Shown here one piece after another: positions 9,673 through 19,346 of a stretch of 64,000 nucleotides of DNA. Both the position numbers and the translations under genes were made by a program. The number at the start of each line of letters is the position of its first letter. The first letter of the stretch is position 1. The notes beneath the pieces are model-generated. The model ran no database searches. It was not told the DNA's origin and worked only from the letters and a program-made list of their open reading frames with translations. This stretch comes from Craterostigma plantagineum (lineage: Eukaryota > Streptophyta > Magnoliopsida > Lamiales > Linderniaceae): assembly GCA_027422505.1 (NCBI GenBank), contig JAPQWV010000492.1:124001-188000 (forward strand). The letters run 5' to 3'.

Positions 9673-11463
9673 TGATCGAGCGAATCGAGTAATAAAAATA
9701 AAACGAATATCGACAAACTAACCACGCTCAACAGGCAAGTGTACCTATCGATAATAGTATAGAATGGTGAGTATTCGAGTATCGAATCCCAAGGGAACTA
9801 AATAATCAGAAAAACTTGAATTTAAATATCCTAGTAAAAAGGTTTTGATTGTTGTAAAACTGAAAATATAACTGAGCAAAACTGATAAAAATGATGAGAA
9901 TGAACGACGATAAGAAAGCGAAACGTATTTGAGACTTCGACTCCCCCTAGCTCGATCGATCTGCTGAAAACATATATCAAAGTTTTAGGTAAACGTTAGA
10001 CGTGAGGATTACCAACACATGCGTATGAGTTCATATGACTGACGAAACTGCGCCTTATCACACGAGGCTCGTAAGCAACTAATCTACGTCTTAAATAGCC
10101 GGGCAAGCTTCCCTAACTACTTAATCAAAGATTGCATTAAATCATTATTAATCCCTCTATTAGATTTGACTCTAATCCAGCGGGTTAGCTCAACCTATCT
10201 CTAGTGATGAGTTTATTCCGCTCGTTTACGAGTGTTCTAATCGTTCACCCCTCTCGAGCGCAGCGTACGATTTCCCAATTAATCTATCTTACACACATAG
10301 ACATGAATAAGATAAATAAGAATTTTCAATCACATAGACATAATCGCAATCATATAAATTCATAAACGAGTCTTAACAATAGCATAACATTAAATATACT
10401 TAAAACATACGATCGATCTTGCCAGGGTTCATCTCATCTCAAACACATAAGAAATTAGCTACTCATTTTCTCAACTAAGAACATAATAAACATCAAAGAA
10501 AATATAGATCTTACCTGATTTTTGGCGTCGGTTCTTGTTCTTCGTTGAGGCGTTTATCGAACACCTAGCATGCAAGCTAAGTGAATGAGTCTAGCTTGCT
10601 CTCTAGCATTTCTTTCTCTTCTCTAAGTGTGTGTGTGTGTTTTTTCTCCCAATGGTTCCTTCCTCTATTTAAAGCAAGTGGAGCTCAAAATCATGTGCAT
10701 GCAAGTCTTCCTTGCTTTTACTCTTTCATATTGAGAAAGCTAGCTTTGCCCCTCAATTTCTTCAACTTTAGCCTTCTTTATTGAGTTCTCATGAAATGGG
10801 GTGTTTCAATGTCGAAAATTAGGTCTAAAGCATGCCTCTTTCCTTGAATAATGGTTAAAGTTTCGACCAAGAAGAGACAAGTTAGGTAGAAGTTGTTTTC
10901 ATGTCTTTGACCTCAAACACGGCCTTGAACACGGCCATGTGAACTGATTTTCTATTCAAATGTTGATATCGGCCAAGCTACACGGGCTCCAACATGGCCG
11001 TGTTGATTTCTAAGTTCAAATCAAAGCATTCGGATATTTAACATGGCCTCCAACATGGCTGTGTTTGTTTCAGGGTGGCTTTTGAATCATCAACACGGCT
11101 TCAAACATGGCTGTGTGAATTCCAGAGCTGCTTTCGCATCTTCAACATGGCTTCGAACATGGCCGTGTTGACGCGCAGTAAAATAGCAGAAAATTAAGAA
11201 ATTAATATCTCCCAATCTAGACCTCCAAATTTAACCCCCTCTGGTCAGATTCAAGGTCAACGAGTCTTCCATCTTTGGTTAAAATTTCAGTTCCATTGGA
11301 CAACGTTTACCCCCTCATCTGTTAGGAATTTGAAACTGTCGCAAATCTGTCGTAAATGTTGTAAACTCATAATAATAACCAAAAATTTATCACGGAGCCT
11401 TCATTTCAACATGCAAATACTTTAATTTATAATGCATATAAACTTAAGAAAATACGTTTATCA
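9673..11463 (-). repeat. Athila 5' LTR
   Basis: About 1.8 kb from TGATCGAGCG to CGTTTATCA on the plus strand, so on the sense strand it begins TGATAAACG and ends CGCTCGATCA. Length and TGATAAACG start fit Athila LTRs. The primer site lies just outside the left end. The partner LTR is outside the window, so the target duplication cannot be checked. The LTR holds short repeats around 10914-11171. Confidence 0.82.
10914..11171. repeat. Array of AACACGGC...GGCCGTGTT imperfect palindromes in the Athila LTR
   Basis: Five units, roughly 50-70 bases apart, each pair a left half (AACACGGCC or AACATGGCT) with an inverted right half (ATGGCCGTGTT or ATGGCTGTGTG). They lie in the LTR portion expected to be U3 on the minus strand. 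The same array is in the copy at about 63555-63812. Confidence 0.7.
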
Positions 11464-12060
11464 ATTTTCGTTGTCTGAAAGATCGACCCAGAGTGCTTTC
11501 CCTCGTTTGCGCAGATTCGCACATTCGTTGGCAAAGTGACCCCAGCCTGTGCACGCATGGTACCTAACTGATTCCCAGTTGATGTTCTTTTTGTTTCCAT
11601 AACATTGCATTTGAAGAATGGAGGAGTAGAAGATGGTTCTTGTTTGACATTCTGGCCTTTCCTGAATGTTGTGCCAACATTTTGCTCCACATTCTTATTC
11701 TTGAGAATACTTTGCGAATTTCTTACGAGCATAGCCGTATTCTCCTCATCGTCAGAGTCATCCTCAGTTTGAACCTTGGATGGCTGACTGACTAGAGCAA
11801 GGCTTTTTTCGCGAGAAGCCCTCTTTTGGACTTCGAGATTGGTCTCGTAGTTCTTCATAATATTCATCAATGTGTTGATTGAAGTCCATATTGGCCAAAT
11901 TATGTGCTTCCTCGACCGCCGCTACCTTCACATTAAACTTTTCAGTTAGTGTACGTACTACTTTAAAATTCAATACCTTACTCGAGATCGGATCTCCTAG
12001 GCTAGCACATTCACTCGAGATAGTCAAGAGCTCATAAAATCTCGTGTCGTTGTACCCGAA
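11464..12060 (-). pseudogene. Copia gag remnant interrupted by the Athila insertion
   Basis: Minus-strand frames hold the Gag core of a Copia element (ELLTISSECASLGDPIS, RTLTEKFNVKVAAVEEAHNL at about 11900-12030), an acidic stretch (EDDSDDEENTAML) and, near 11500-11570, a zinc knuckle CHACTGWGHFANEC followed by RKRGKALWVDLSD. Frames change several times (11427-11870, 11764-12027). The Athila LTR end at 11463 directly abuts the acidic tail of this Gag, so Athila probably inserted into it. Decayed and non-functional. Confidence 0.75.
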
Positions 12061-13223
12061 TGATGAAGAGAAGTCCCTTTGTATATGTCTTCGAATTTAG
12101 TAGGACTTCTCCAACGACTTAGTAACTTCCACTAACCTCCACTAACCTCAACTAAGCTGAATTGGTCTGTTAGTTAACGTTAGGAAGTGATTTTGATAGC
12201 TCCAATGACTTAGTCTTGACTTGAGCTCCGTTCTTCCTATATTTAGTAAGCTCCACTCCTAAGCTTGCTCCATCTTATCCAGCACTCCATACGGTTTTGA
12301 GTCATTTCCAATCCTTATCTAAGTCCTGCACATCACTAAAAATAGCCAAGAATCGAACCACGTTTTGGGCATGAAAGATAAAACTGAGGTTGGAGACATT
12401 CTCGGGCAACAAACATTGACTTGAATGTTCTCCCACATTGCCAATGTTGAAGGCTCAACATTAACAGAACCCATGCCCATAGCCGCCATTTTCCAATAAA
12501 AAATTCGTTTTACTTCTTGACTTAATTCCGGGTGAAAAATAGTCTTATTTGCGACTGAATTAGAGTTAAAATTTTGAACACGAGGCCGTGGGCCATAACA
12601 GCCTAACCTTAAAAATCACCGGGCTCGTACCTAAATTTTCAGAGCCCGAAACATGATCGAGCTTATTTGAGTATTTATGTGGAAAAGCTTTTTTCAACTA
12701 CTCACTTAATGAATAAAATTTATCGGACCGGGGACTGAATTGAGAATTTTTTATACGTTTTGGGTATTTAAGGATAGAGTCACCTAAAATAAAAATAAAT
12801 GCATATAAATAAATAAATGCATATAAATAAATAGATAGCTAAATAAATAGATAAAATAAGGTTCAACTCTTCATGTATACCCTTGTGTAAAGGGCGTAAG
12901 GTGGATAAAAATTATAAATTGTTCTATCAATTAACCAATTATATTTATTCTTTATTAATAAATAATCCATTTAATTTCGTGTATCACTTATTAAAATCAT
13001 CAATTAATAATTAATTTTATATTATTGTAAACATAGGATGTGCTAAAAATACCGGTGTTAAAATGGGGAAAGAGAAAATGGGCTGATGGCATTGGGTGGG
13101 CCGAAATAATTGGCCAACTTGAAGATCCTATTTGTAATGTCTTTTTTTTTAATTTATTGTTGGTATTTTATAAGAATTTAGACTGTTCTACGACTTCCTC
13201 ACTGAATGTATATATATTTTATG
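12061..13223. other. Intergenic stretch, probably old repeat debris
   Basis: No gene is visible. A triplet-like run of CCACTAACCT repeats lies near 12130-12155, and AAATAAATAGATA-type microsatellite sequence near 12800-12860. A short minus-strand frame at about 12400-12493 (MAAMGMGSVNVEP) has no recognisable continuation. Confidence 0.5.
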
Positions 13224-13231
13224 TATATATA
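13224..13231 (+). promoter_or_regulatory. Possible TATA box of the OVATE gene
   Basis: TATATATA lies about 90 bases before the ATG at 13317, a plausible distance for a short untranslated leader. Nearby AT-rich runs give alternatives, so the exact box is uncertain. Confidence 0.4.
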
Positions 13232-13316
13232 GTACTAACATGCTAATTCATGCAGCAAATTCACAGAGTTTCAGACAAATTAACTTGAAGAACTAAAACC
13301 ACCCACATGAGAAAAA

Positions 13317-14006
13317 ATGTCCAGCTTTGTGTGGAAAAGCTTCAACCTTTGCTTCTCCAAATTCAAGTGCTTGCCGGCCATCACCTTCTCCTCGGGGGCG
13401 CCGGCGAATAACGCCGGCGACCGTGACGAAGACGACGACGAAGAAGTTATAGATTCCAATCACAGTAAGTATTATTCCTCCACAACCACACTGTTCAAGA
13501 ACTTCAACTCACTGTACGACGATTCCAACACCACATCCCTCACCTCCTCCTCCGCCGCCGCCGCCGCCGACGGATTCTTCTCCGACGACGACGAAGGCTG
13601 CGCCGCCGTGCCGGACTTCACATCAGCCTTCGCCTCCCAGCGCTTCTTCTTCTCATCTCCGGGAAGATCGAACTCCATATTCGAGCCGCCGGAGCAAACC
13701 CCGCCACCGGAAAGTAATCCCGGCAAGGCGGTGGCCGGCGGAGTTGCGGTGTGGACGTACTCGCCAGACCCATTCGAGGACTTCAGGCGATCCATGGTGG
13801 AGATGATTGAGGCGCGTGGGTTTCACGGCAGCGCGAAGGAAGATTGGGAGTCTTTGCACGAACTTCTACTGTGTTATCTGACATTAAACCCTAAGCGTGC
13901 GCATAAGTTCATCATTAGTGCTTTTGCTGACGTCATCGTGACGCTTGTATCCACCAATGGCATTTTGCCACGTCATGGAAACATGAATTGCAGAAAGTAT
14001 CCGTGA
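13317..14006 (+). CDS. OVATE family protein (transcriptional repressor)
   Basis: A 229-residue single-exon gene. The C-terminal OVATE domain spans about residues 148-210 and reads SPDPFEDFRRSMVEMIEARG, then LHELLLCYLTLNP and HKFIISAFADVIV, the family signature. The N-terminal half is low complexity: acidic run at 37-44, Ser/Ala-rich linker around 70-85, Pro-rich part near 125-133. OVATE proteins are plant-specific nuclear repressors that bind TALE homeodomain and TRM proteins and affect growth and organ shape. The start at 13317 is the first ATG and yields the family's usual MSSFVWKSF-like opening. The frame is intact, single-exon as usual for the family, and GC-richer than its surroundings. 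The nearest neighbours are transposons. Confidence 0.92.
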   Translation: MSSFVWKSFNLCFSKFKCLPAITFSSGAPANNAGDRDEDDDEEVIDSNHSKYYSSTTTLFKNFNSLYDDSNTTSLTSSSAAAAADGFFSDDDEGCAAVPDFTSAFASQRFFFSSPGRSNSIFEPPEQTPPPESNPGKAVAGGVAVWTYSPDPFEDFRRSMVEMIEARGFHGSAKEDWESLHELLLCYLTLNPKRAHKFIISAFADVIVTLVSTNGILPRHGNMNCRKYP

Positions 14007-14596
14007 AATATCGCTGTAATAATCAGTGCAATTTCCACATACAATTTCAGTCATGCTCTGCATGTAATACTTTTATGTACGTAAATCGTAGTTTCTCTGC
14101 AAACTTGAAGGGTATCACATGGATGAACTCTTTGTTTTTTCTGAACACATCGCTGTGGAAGTTTTTAGTCTTGCCAAGAAATGTACTTATTAGTTCACAT
14201 GAGTACTATTCAACTCTGAAAAGAGACAAAATGTTTAACTTGGTATTATTAGTTTGCTTTGCTTAATGTGTTTAGCGTGAGGGAAGTTTTAGTCAATATC
14301 CTCGTTTAGCGAACCTATCAAATAAAACTAATACTTGTGTTGGTAAGAATGTTTGTTTTTTCTTGATTTTAGAACACTCCTTCAATAAAATAATGGTTTT
14401 CAATCTTATTGGGGAGATAGACCTCAATCTTTTTTTTAGGTTTTGTCCGCTGACACGCAAAACCCGGAAAGTGTCATGTTAAAGATGGTACATATGAGAA
14501 CTACTCGAATTTACTGCACGGGATAATGCTAATTGTCTAATAGTATCCGTTGTTTTATTTTATAGTATTTTTCTTTGAAGAGTTTTTTGTAACCGA
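14007..14596. other. Downstream region of the OVATE gene
   Basis: No second gene is visible. An AATAAA at about 14320-14400 region could serve 3' end formation. Otherwise AT-rich unique-looking sequence. Confidence 0.4.
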
Positions 14597-15182
14597 TGAC
14601 AATGGAGCGGGTCTGAAGCCGGTTTGATAGTACCCGTGACTTGCCCCGTTTAGTATTTTATGGATCCGAGACCCGCCCCGCCTTAAAAAAATCAGCCCGC
14701 CCGCCCCGAACCCGGATGGGTCTGGCGGGTCTGACCCCCAAATGTGGTTGTTTTATTTTTTTTAAATTTTAAATTGTTTAATTGTTATATCTTTATATAT
14801 ATATATATATATATATGTATTGATATAATCTATAAATATATTTGTATTATATAAATATATTTTATTGATATATAAAATATATAAATATATAATACATATT
14901 TATATATTTAATATATTTTATTTATATATTAATATATTTATATAGTATATATGTATATAATATATTTTCAAATATATATTTTTGTATAATTATATATCAA
15001 TATTTATGTGTGTATATATATATATATATATATAGATTAACCGAGACGGGGGCGGGGTTACCGAACCCGAGACCCTCCGCGGACCGACCCGGTTGAGAAA
15101 CTAGAGACCCACTACGTGCCTCATAACCCGAATATTTTTAAAAAAAGACGCCCAATTAGGGGCTGGACCCGCTCCATTGCCA
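14597..15182. mobile_element. Short inverted-repeat element with GC-rich ends and AT core (hAT-like MITE)
   Basis: The ends TGACAATGGAGCGGGTC (14597) and its inverse GACCCGCTCCATTGCCA (ending 15182) form imperfect terminal inverted repeats of about 17 bases. Inside each end are CGGGTC/CCCGCC-rich segments, and the centre (about 14790-15035) is nearly pure TA-rich sequence. Structure resembles non-autonomous hAT-type elements of plants. I could not find a clear 8-base target duplication, so the class is tentative. Confidence 0.6.
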
Positions 15183-15870
15183 TGTTTTCTACAAAATTCA
15201 TAACGGACTTATAGAAATTAATATTCCCCTTCTAAGTAAATGTCGTTTAACAAATTATACACATATGAAGAAATAAAATAAAATCTTCATTATACCCGTA
15301 ATTAATTATATTATCTTATTAATTTATCAATTTCTACATTCTACAGATAAGGGTAAAACTGAAAACAATTAATATTTTTTATGTTGAAAACTGTGAAACA
15401 ATTTGAATTATAAAACAAAAATGAATTGTAAAACGTATTGTTTTTCAGGGAGTATAACTTAAGTAAATTTTATTACATATGGCCCTTATTATAAAGTTAG
15501 ACCACCGAATCATGACTTCTAATGTCCATCATGATATTGATTCATATATGATTGATGATTGATTTGTTAGGTAACAAATTGTGGAGACAAACGAAAGGAA
15601 TCCAAAGAAAGCCCTTTTTGGGTGGGGGTGGGGGTTGAAATTTCACTTAAAAAAAAAAAAAAAGAAAAGAAACGGGAGTGCACATGATATGGCTCATATC
15701 GCGACTAGTGGTAAAATTATACCGGTCAGACAGCACAAAAAAACCCAACAACCCAGACAACCTACAAAGTCCCTACAAGACCAAAGCCAAAGGAAAAAAC
15801 AATCAAAACACAGGCTAGGTAGGTTGTCAAAACAGTATCCATCAACAGGTTTCTGGCACCAGATGTAATA
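15183..15870. other. Intergenic stretch
   Basis: AT-rich unique-looking sequence with an A-run at about 15651-15664. The plus-strand frame 15581-15868 is low complexity and not credible as a gene. Confidence 0.45.
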
Positions 15871-15879
15871 CCAGCGTGG

Positions 15880-16180
15880 CTACCAGGCAATGTGCCACAT
15901 ATGGCGCAGAGCGCACAACTGAAGGCTATATCTCAAGGAGATAGTCTTCAAGTGGAGTTGTCGAGTTGGAGTCACTTCGCGATCTGGCCGGTGTAGGGCA
16001 TTCTCACGCCATCTCCTATTTCGTTCCATCCAGATGTCATACACAACTGCGGCAAGAAGGTGGCGGTTGGAAAGGTTGATCATGTGTCTTCCTCAGGTAT
16101 GGGCTGCCCAAGCCACGTTAGTGCGTCAGTTCGTGTTCGGCCAGCGAAGTCCCACCTTATTGTTAACAACCTGCAACCAA
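15880..16180 (-). pseudogene. LINE-type reverse transcriptase C-terminal fragment
   Basis: The minus-strand frame 15880-16083 reads RHLLAAVVYDIWMERNRRWRE, which matches the end of the zinc-binding domain found at the C terminus of plant L1-type LINE ORF2 and related host-captured reverse transcriptase proteins. The upstream part to about 16180 (VGLRW...TNVAWAAHT) has stops. Only this tail is present; no endonuclease or RT core. Confidence 0.6.
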
Positions 16181-16607
16181 CAATGAGAGAGGGCGGCGAC
16201 GGTCGGAGATGAGAAACTAATTTTTATTTTTTATCAAGATTTTGTTAACAAGCGAGGGCAGTCGGCGGCCGACAACAGCCGACAGGAGATAGAATTCAAT
16301 TTTATTTTTAAATTTAGGCTATTAGATTACTCTCTCTCTCTCTCCCTCTCTCTCTCTCTCTATATATTATAAATTGGATGATAATAGTATTATTGTTATT
16401 GTTATTATTTGTGGAGAAGCCCCACACGTGTTGGTGCAAGTGTGCTGTGCTTAATGGAGAAGTTGCTTACAATATAAACCTTTCATCGAGGATTTTATTT
16501 TTCAAAAGAAGAATTCGTAGGTTGGATAGCGTTTGCATGCTATTAAGACAACATTAACCAACTGTTTAATATATTTTTGGCACAACCATCACTTTGGACA
16601 GGGAGCT
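16181..16607. other. Intergenic stretch with CT microsatellite
   Basis: Contains a (CT)n/(TC)n run at about 16331-16362 followed by TATATA. No gene visible. Its right end supplies the GAGCT target site of the Copia element. Confidence 0.55.
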
Positions 16608-16994
16608 TGTTGGTATTTTTTAATATGGTGGGAATATTTATTAATTAGGAGAATAATATAAATATTATTTTTTTATATATATATTATGGAAATATATTAA
16701 GAGAAGATAATAGAAAAATATTAGAAATATAAGAGAGAGGATTTTTAATTTTTATTGCTCATATTACAAATGTATTACATGATGGCTATTTATAGATTTC
16801 ATAAACATCTAGATATTCAATATTCAAATCAAATATTCAACATTCAAATCATCTAGATATTCAATATTCAAATTCTCTAGATATTCAATATTCAAGCCAT
16901 CTAGAAATTCAATATTCAAATTTGGTGATTTATTCAAAAATATCCATATTTAGTTTTATTATTCAAATATGAAAAACACATATTATGTTTAACA
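16608..16994 (-). repeat. Copia 3' LTR
   Basis: 387 bases, preceded by GAGCT. It contains several near-repeats of CATCTAGATATTCAATATTC. Identical in sequence to the 5' LTR apart from the T-run (six here, eight there) and the following TA-run. Confidence 0.95.
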
Positions 16995-17007
16995 CCCCTC
17001 TTAATAT
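16995..17007 (-). promoter_or_regulatory. Copia polypurine tract
   Basis: On the sense strand the bases before the 3' LTR read TTAAGAGGGGTG, a purine-rich primer for plus-strand synthesis. Confidence 0.75.
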
Positions 17008-19346
17008 GTGATTTTCAAAATACTTTTGAACTTCTCAAGTTTTTCGATCGATACCGCCTTTGTGAGAAAGTCTGCGACTTGATCATTTGTGTTGATGAAC
17101 TCCATGTGAACTTCTTCGTTGGTCACAAGATCACGGATGTAATGATGTCGGAGTTCGATATGCTTCGACCTTGCATGAAAAACCTGATTTTTAGTCATAG
17201 CAATAGTTGACATATTATCACAGAAGAGTGTAGTCGGCTTCTTCTGTTTTTGTTGTAGATCTTCAAGAATTCTTCTTATCCAGACCGCTTCACACGCTGC
17301 ATCTGTGGTTGCAATATATTCGGCTTCACTGGATGATAATGCAACCGTTTTCTGCTTTTTAGAAACCCAAGCAACCACTTTTGTTCCGAGACAGAACACA
17401 TATCCGGAAGTGCTCTTACGGTCGTCTAGTGAACCGGCCCAATCGCTATCAGTGTAACCGATTAGCATATTGTCTTCTTCTTTTTCATAGAGAATCCCGT
17501 GCTTTTTAGTACCTTTGACGTATCTCAATATTCTTTTTGCTGAGGTAAGGTGAAGTTTGCTCGGTTCACTCATGTATCGAGAAACATAACTTACCGAGTG
17601 AACAATATCTGGTCTCGTGTTGGTGAGGTAGATCAATGATCCTACAAGACTTCGATAAATTCCTGCATCGATTTTTTCCGCACCATCATGTTGCTGCAAC
17701 TTCTCGTTCGAGGCCATAGGAGTGTTCACCGGTTTGCTATTCTGCATATTAAATTTCTTCAACAAATTGTCAGCATATTTTTCTTGAGAAATAAATAACT
17801 TTCCTTTCGATTGTTTTACTTGAATTCCCAGAAAATATTTTAGAAGTCTCAAATCTGTCATCTCGAATTCTTGCATCATATGCTTCTTAAATTCTTCAGT
17901 CAACGCCGGGGTAGTGCCAAGATAAATAATATCATCAACGTAAAGGCACATGATCAAAAAATCTGTTATACCAGAAGTTTTAATATAGAGAGATGGCTCA
18001 CTGGGGCTTCGTCGAAATCCTTCTCGAAATAAATACCCATCGATTTTATTGTTCCATGCTCTAGGTGCTTGCTTTAAGCCATAAAGAGCTTTTTTTAAAC
18101 GATATACCTTTCTTGGATTTTCGCTGATCTCAAATCCTTGTGGTTGTTGAACATAAACTTCTTCTTCGAGATCTCCGTTAAGAAATGTTGATTTTACGTC
18201 CAACTGGTACACGCTAAGCTCCAACTGGGCAGCAAGTGCAAGGACTATTCGAATGGTCTCCATGCGAGCAACTGGAGCGAATGTCTCGTTGAAGTCGATT
18301 CCGGGCTGCTGAGAATAGCCTTTTGCAACCAATCTCGCCTTATGTTTTTTAATGGAACCATCTTCGTCGAGCTTTGTTTTGAACACCCATTTTAGACCAA
18401 TGACGTCTTTTCCCTGTGGCAAGTCAATGAGCTCCCATGTGCCATTTTTCTCGATGGCGTTTATTTCTTCTTGCATCGCGTTTCTCCACACTTTTTCCTT
18501 AGACGCTTCTTCAAAATTCTGAGGCTCACAACTAAAGAAAGCAAAATCACAATTCTGATAGATGTCTTGTATTGATCGTACCTTTAGTATAGGTGATTCC
18601 GGATCAGAATTGTCTTCAGATATATCGGTAGATCTTGGAGAACTTTCTGGCGTAGATGGTGTAGCTTGATTCTGTGGTGGTTGTTCTTGTAGTTGTGGTA
18701 CTGGCTGTGATAACTCTGACGGTGGAAATGGTTCTTGAGAAGAGTTTTCATCCCATTTCCAAGCTGCATGCTCATCAAAGATAACGTCTCTTGACACCAC
18801 AAGTTTGTTAGTCTTTGGATTAAAAAGTCTATATCCCTTAGACTCATCGCTGTAGCCAACAAAGATGAGTTTCTCACCTTTTGTATCATACTTATCCTGG
18901 TTTGGGATTGATATGTGCGAGTACGCGATACATCCAAAAATTTTCAAGTGACTTACAACTGGTTTTCTGTTGTGCCAGGCTTCGAATGGAGTTTTGTTGA
19001 GAACTGCCTTTGTGGGTGAGCGGTTGAGGATATAAGCTGCCGTGTGAACAGCTTCTGCCCAAAATTTCTTCTCTAGTTCTTTTCCTTTGAGCATACTCCT
19101 CGCCATCTCAACAATTGTTCGGTTTTTTCTCTCGGCAACTCCATTTTGTTGTGGCGTTCTACTAACCGTTAATTGCCGTTCGATGCCATTCTTCTTACAA
19201 TACTCCAAGAATGGAGTATAAAGGAATTCTCCACCACGATCAGTTCTTAAGGATTTATATGTCGCCCACTTTGTTTTTCCACGAGGGCTTGAAAATGTAG
19301 AAAAGCTGCAAAAGCTTCCGACTTCTCGTGCAAAAAATATAGCCAT
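17001..19346 (-). CDS. Copia polyprotein, C-terminal part: integrase end, reverse transcriptase, RNase H
   Basis: A 781-residue open frame. It begins within the integrase catalytic core (SLRTDRGGEF, QNGVAERKNRT with the third acidic residue), continues to the integrase C-terminal part (LKIFGCIAYSHI), then RT (KWVFKTKLDEDGS, YQLDVKSTFLNGDLEEEVYV, catalytic YVDDIIYLG), and RNase H (GYTDSDWAGSLDDRKSTSGY, SSSEAEYIA). The usual DVKSAFLNG reads DVKSTFLNG. The first roughly 30 residues of the frame are an out-of-frame lead; the true frame joins the upstream ORF near 19255 through a one-base shift. In the family this polyprotein makes and inserts the DNA copy. Confidence 0.9.
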   Translation of the reverse strand: MAIFFAREVGSFCSFSTFSSPRGKTKWATYKSLRTDRGGEFLYTPFLEYCKKNGIERQLTVSRTPQQNGVAERKNRTIVEMARSMLKGKELEKKFWAEAVHTAAYILNRSPTKAVLNKTPFEAWHNRKPVVSHLKIFGCIAYSHISIPNQDKYDTKGEKLIFVGYSDESKGYRLFNPKTNKLVVSRDVIFDEHAAWKWDENSSQEPFPPSELSQPVPQLQEQPPQNQATPSTPESSPRSTDISEDNSDPESPILKVRSIQDIYQNCDFAFFSCEPQNFEEASKEKVWRNAMQEEINAIEKNGTWELIDLPQGKDVIGLKWVFKTKLDEDGSIKKHKARLVAKGYSQQPGIDFNETFAPVARMETIRIVLALAAQLELSVYQLDVKSTFLNGDLEEEVYVQQPQGFEISENPRKVYRLKKALYGLKQAPRAWNNKIDGYLFREGFRRSPSEPSLYIKTSGITDFLIMCLYVDDIIYLGTTPALTEEFKKHMMQEFEMTDLRLLKYFLGIQVKQSKGKLFISQEKYADNLLKKFNMQNSKPVNTPMASNEKLQQHDGAEKIDAGIYRSLVGSLIYLTNTRPDIVHSVSYVSRYMSEPSKLHLTSAKRILRYVKGTKKHGILYEKEEDNMLIGYTDSDWAGSLDDRKSTSGYVFCLGTKVVAWVSKKQKTVALSSSEAEYIATTDAACEAVWIRRILEDLQQKQKKPTTLFCDNMSTIAMTKNQVFHARSKHIELRHHYIRDLVTNEEVHMEFINTNDQVADFLTKAVSIEKLEKFKSILKITY

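Larger units (their letters stand above)
1..11463 (-). mobile_element. Athila-lineage Ty3/gypsy retrotransposon, partial (3' end outside window)
   Basis: The element runs on the minus strand: 5' LTR at 9673-11463, primer site at 9648-9666, gag at 8413-9538 continuing at 1846-2490, protease at 1228-1845, reverse transcriptase from about 1227 down to 43. Integrase, RNase H and the 3' LTR lie beyond the left edge. The gag opening, the DLGAS protease motif and the RT motifs (YRRMPFGLCNAPATFQ, FMDDF) match plant Athila. A 5.9 kb LTR element splits gag at 2496-8407. Stops and frame changes in gag and RT make it inactive here. Confidence 0.88.

Noticed and set aside
12400..12493. Short MAAMGMGSVNVEP frame as a Copia gag start
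   Set aside because: It does not continue into a Gag core and has no primer site or LTR next to it.
14597..15182. 8-base target duplication for the GC-ended element
   Set aside because: Flanks GTAACCGA and TGTTTTCT do not match; the boundary may be misjudged, so only the inverted ends are reported.
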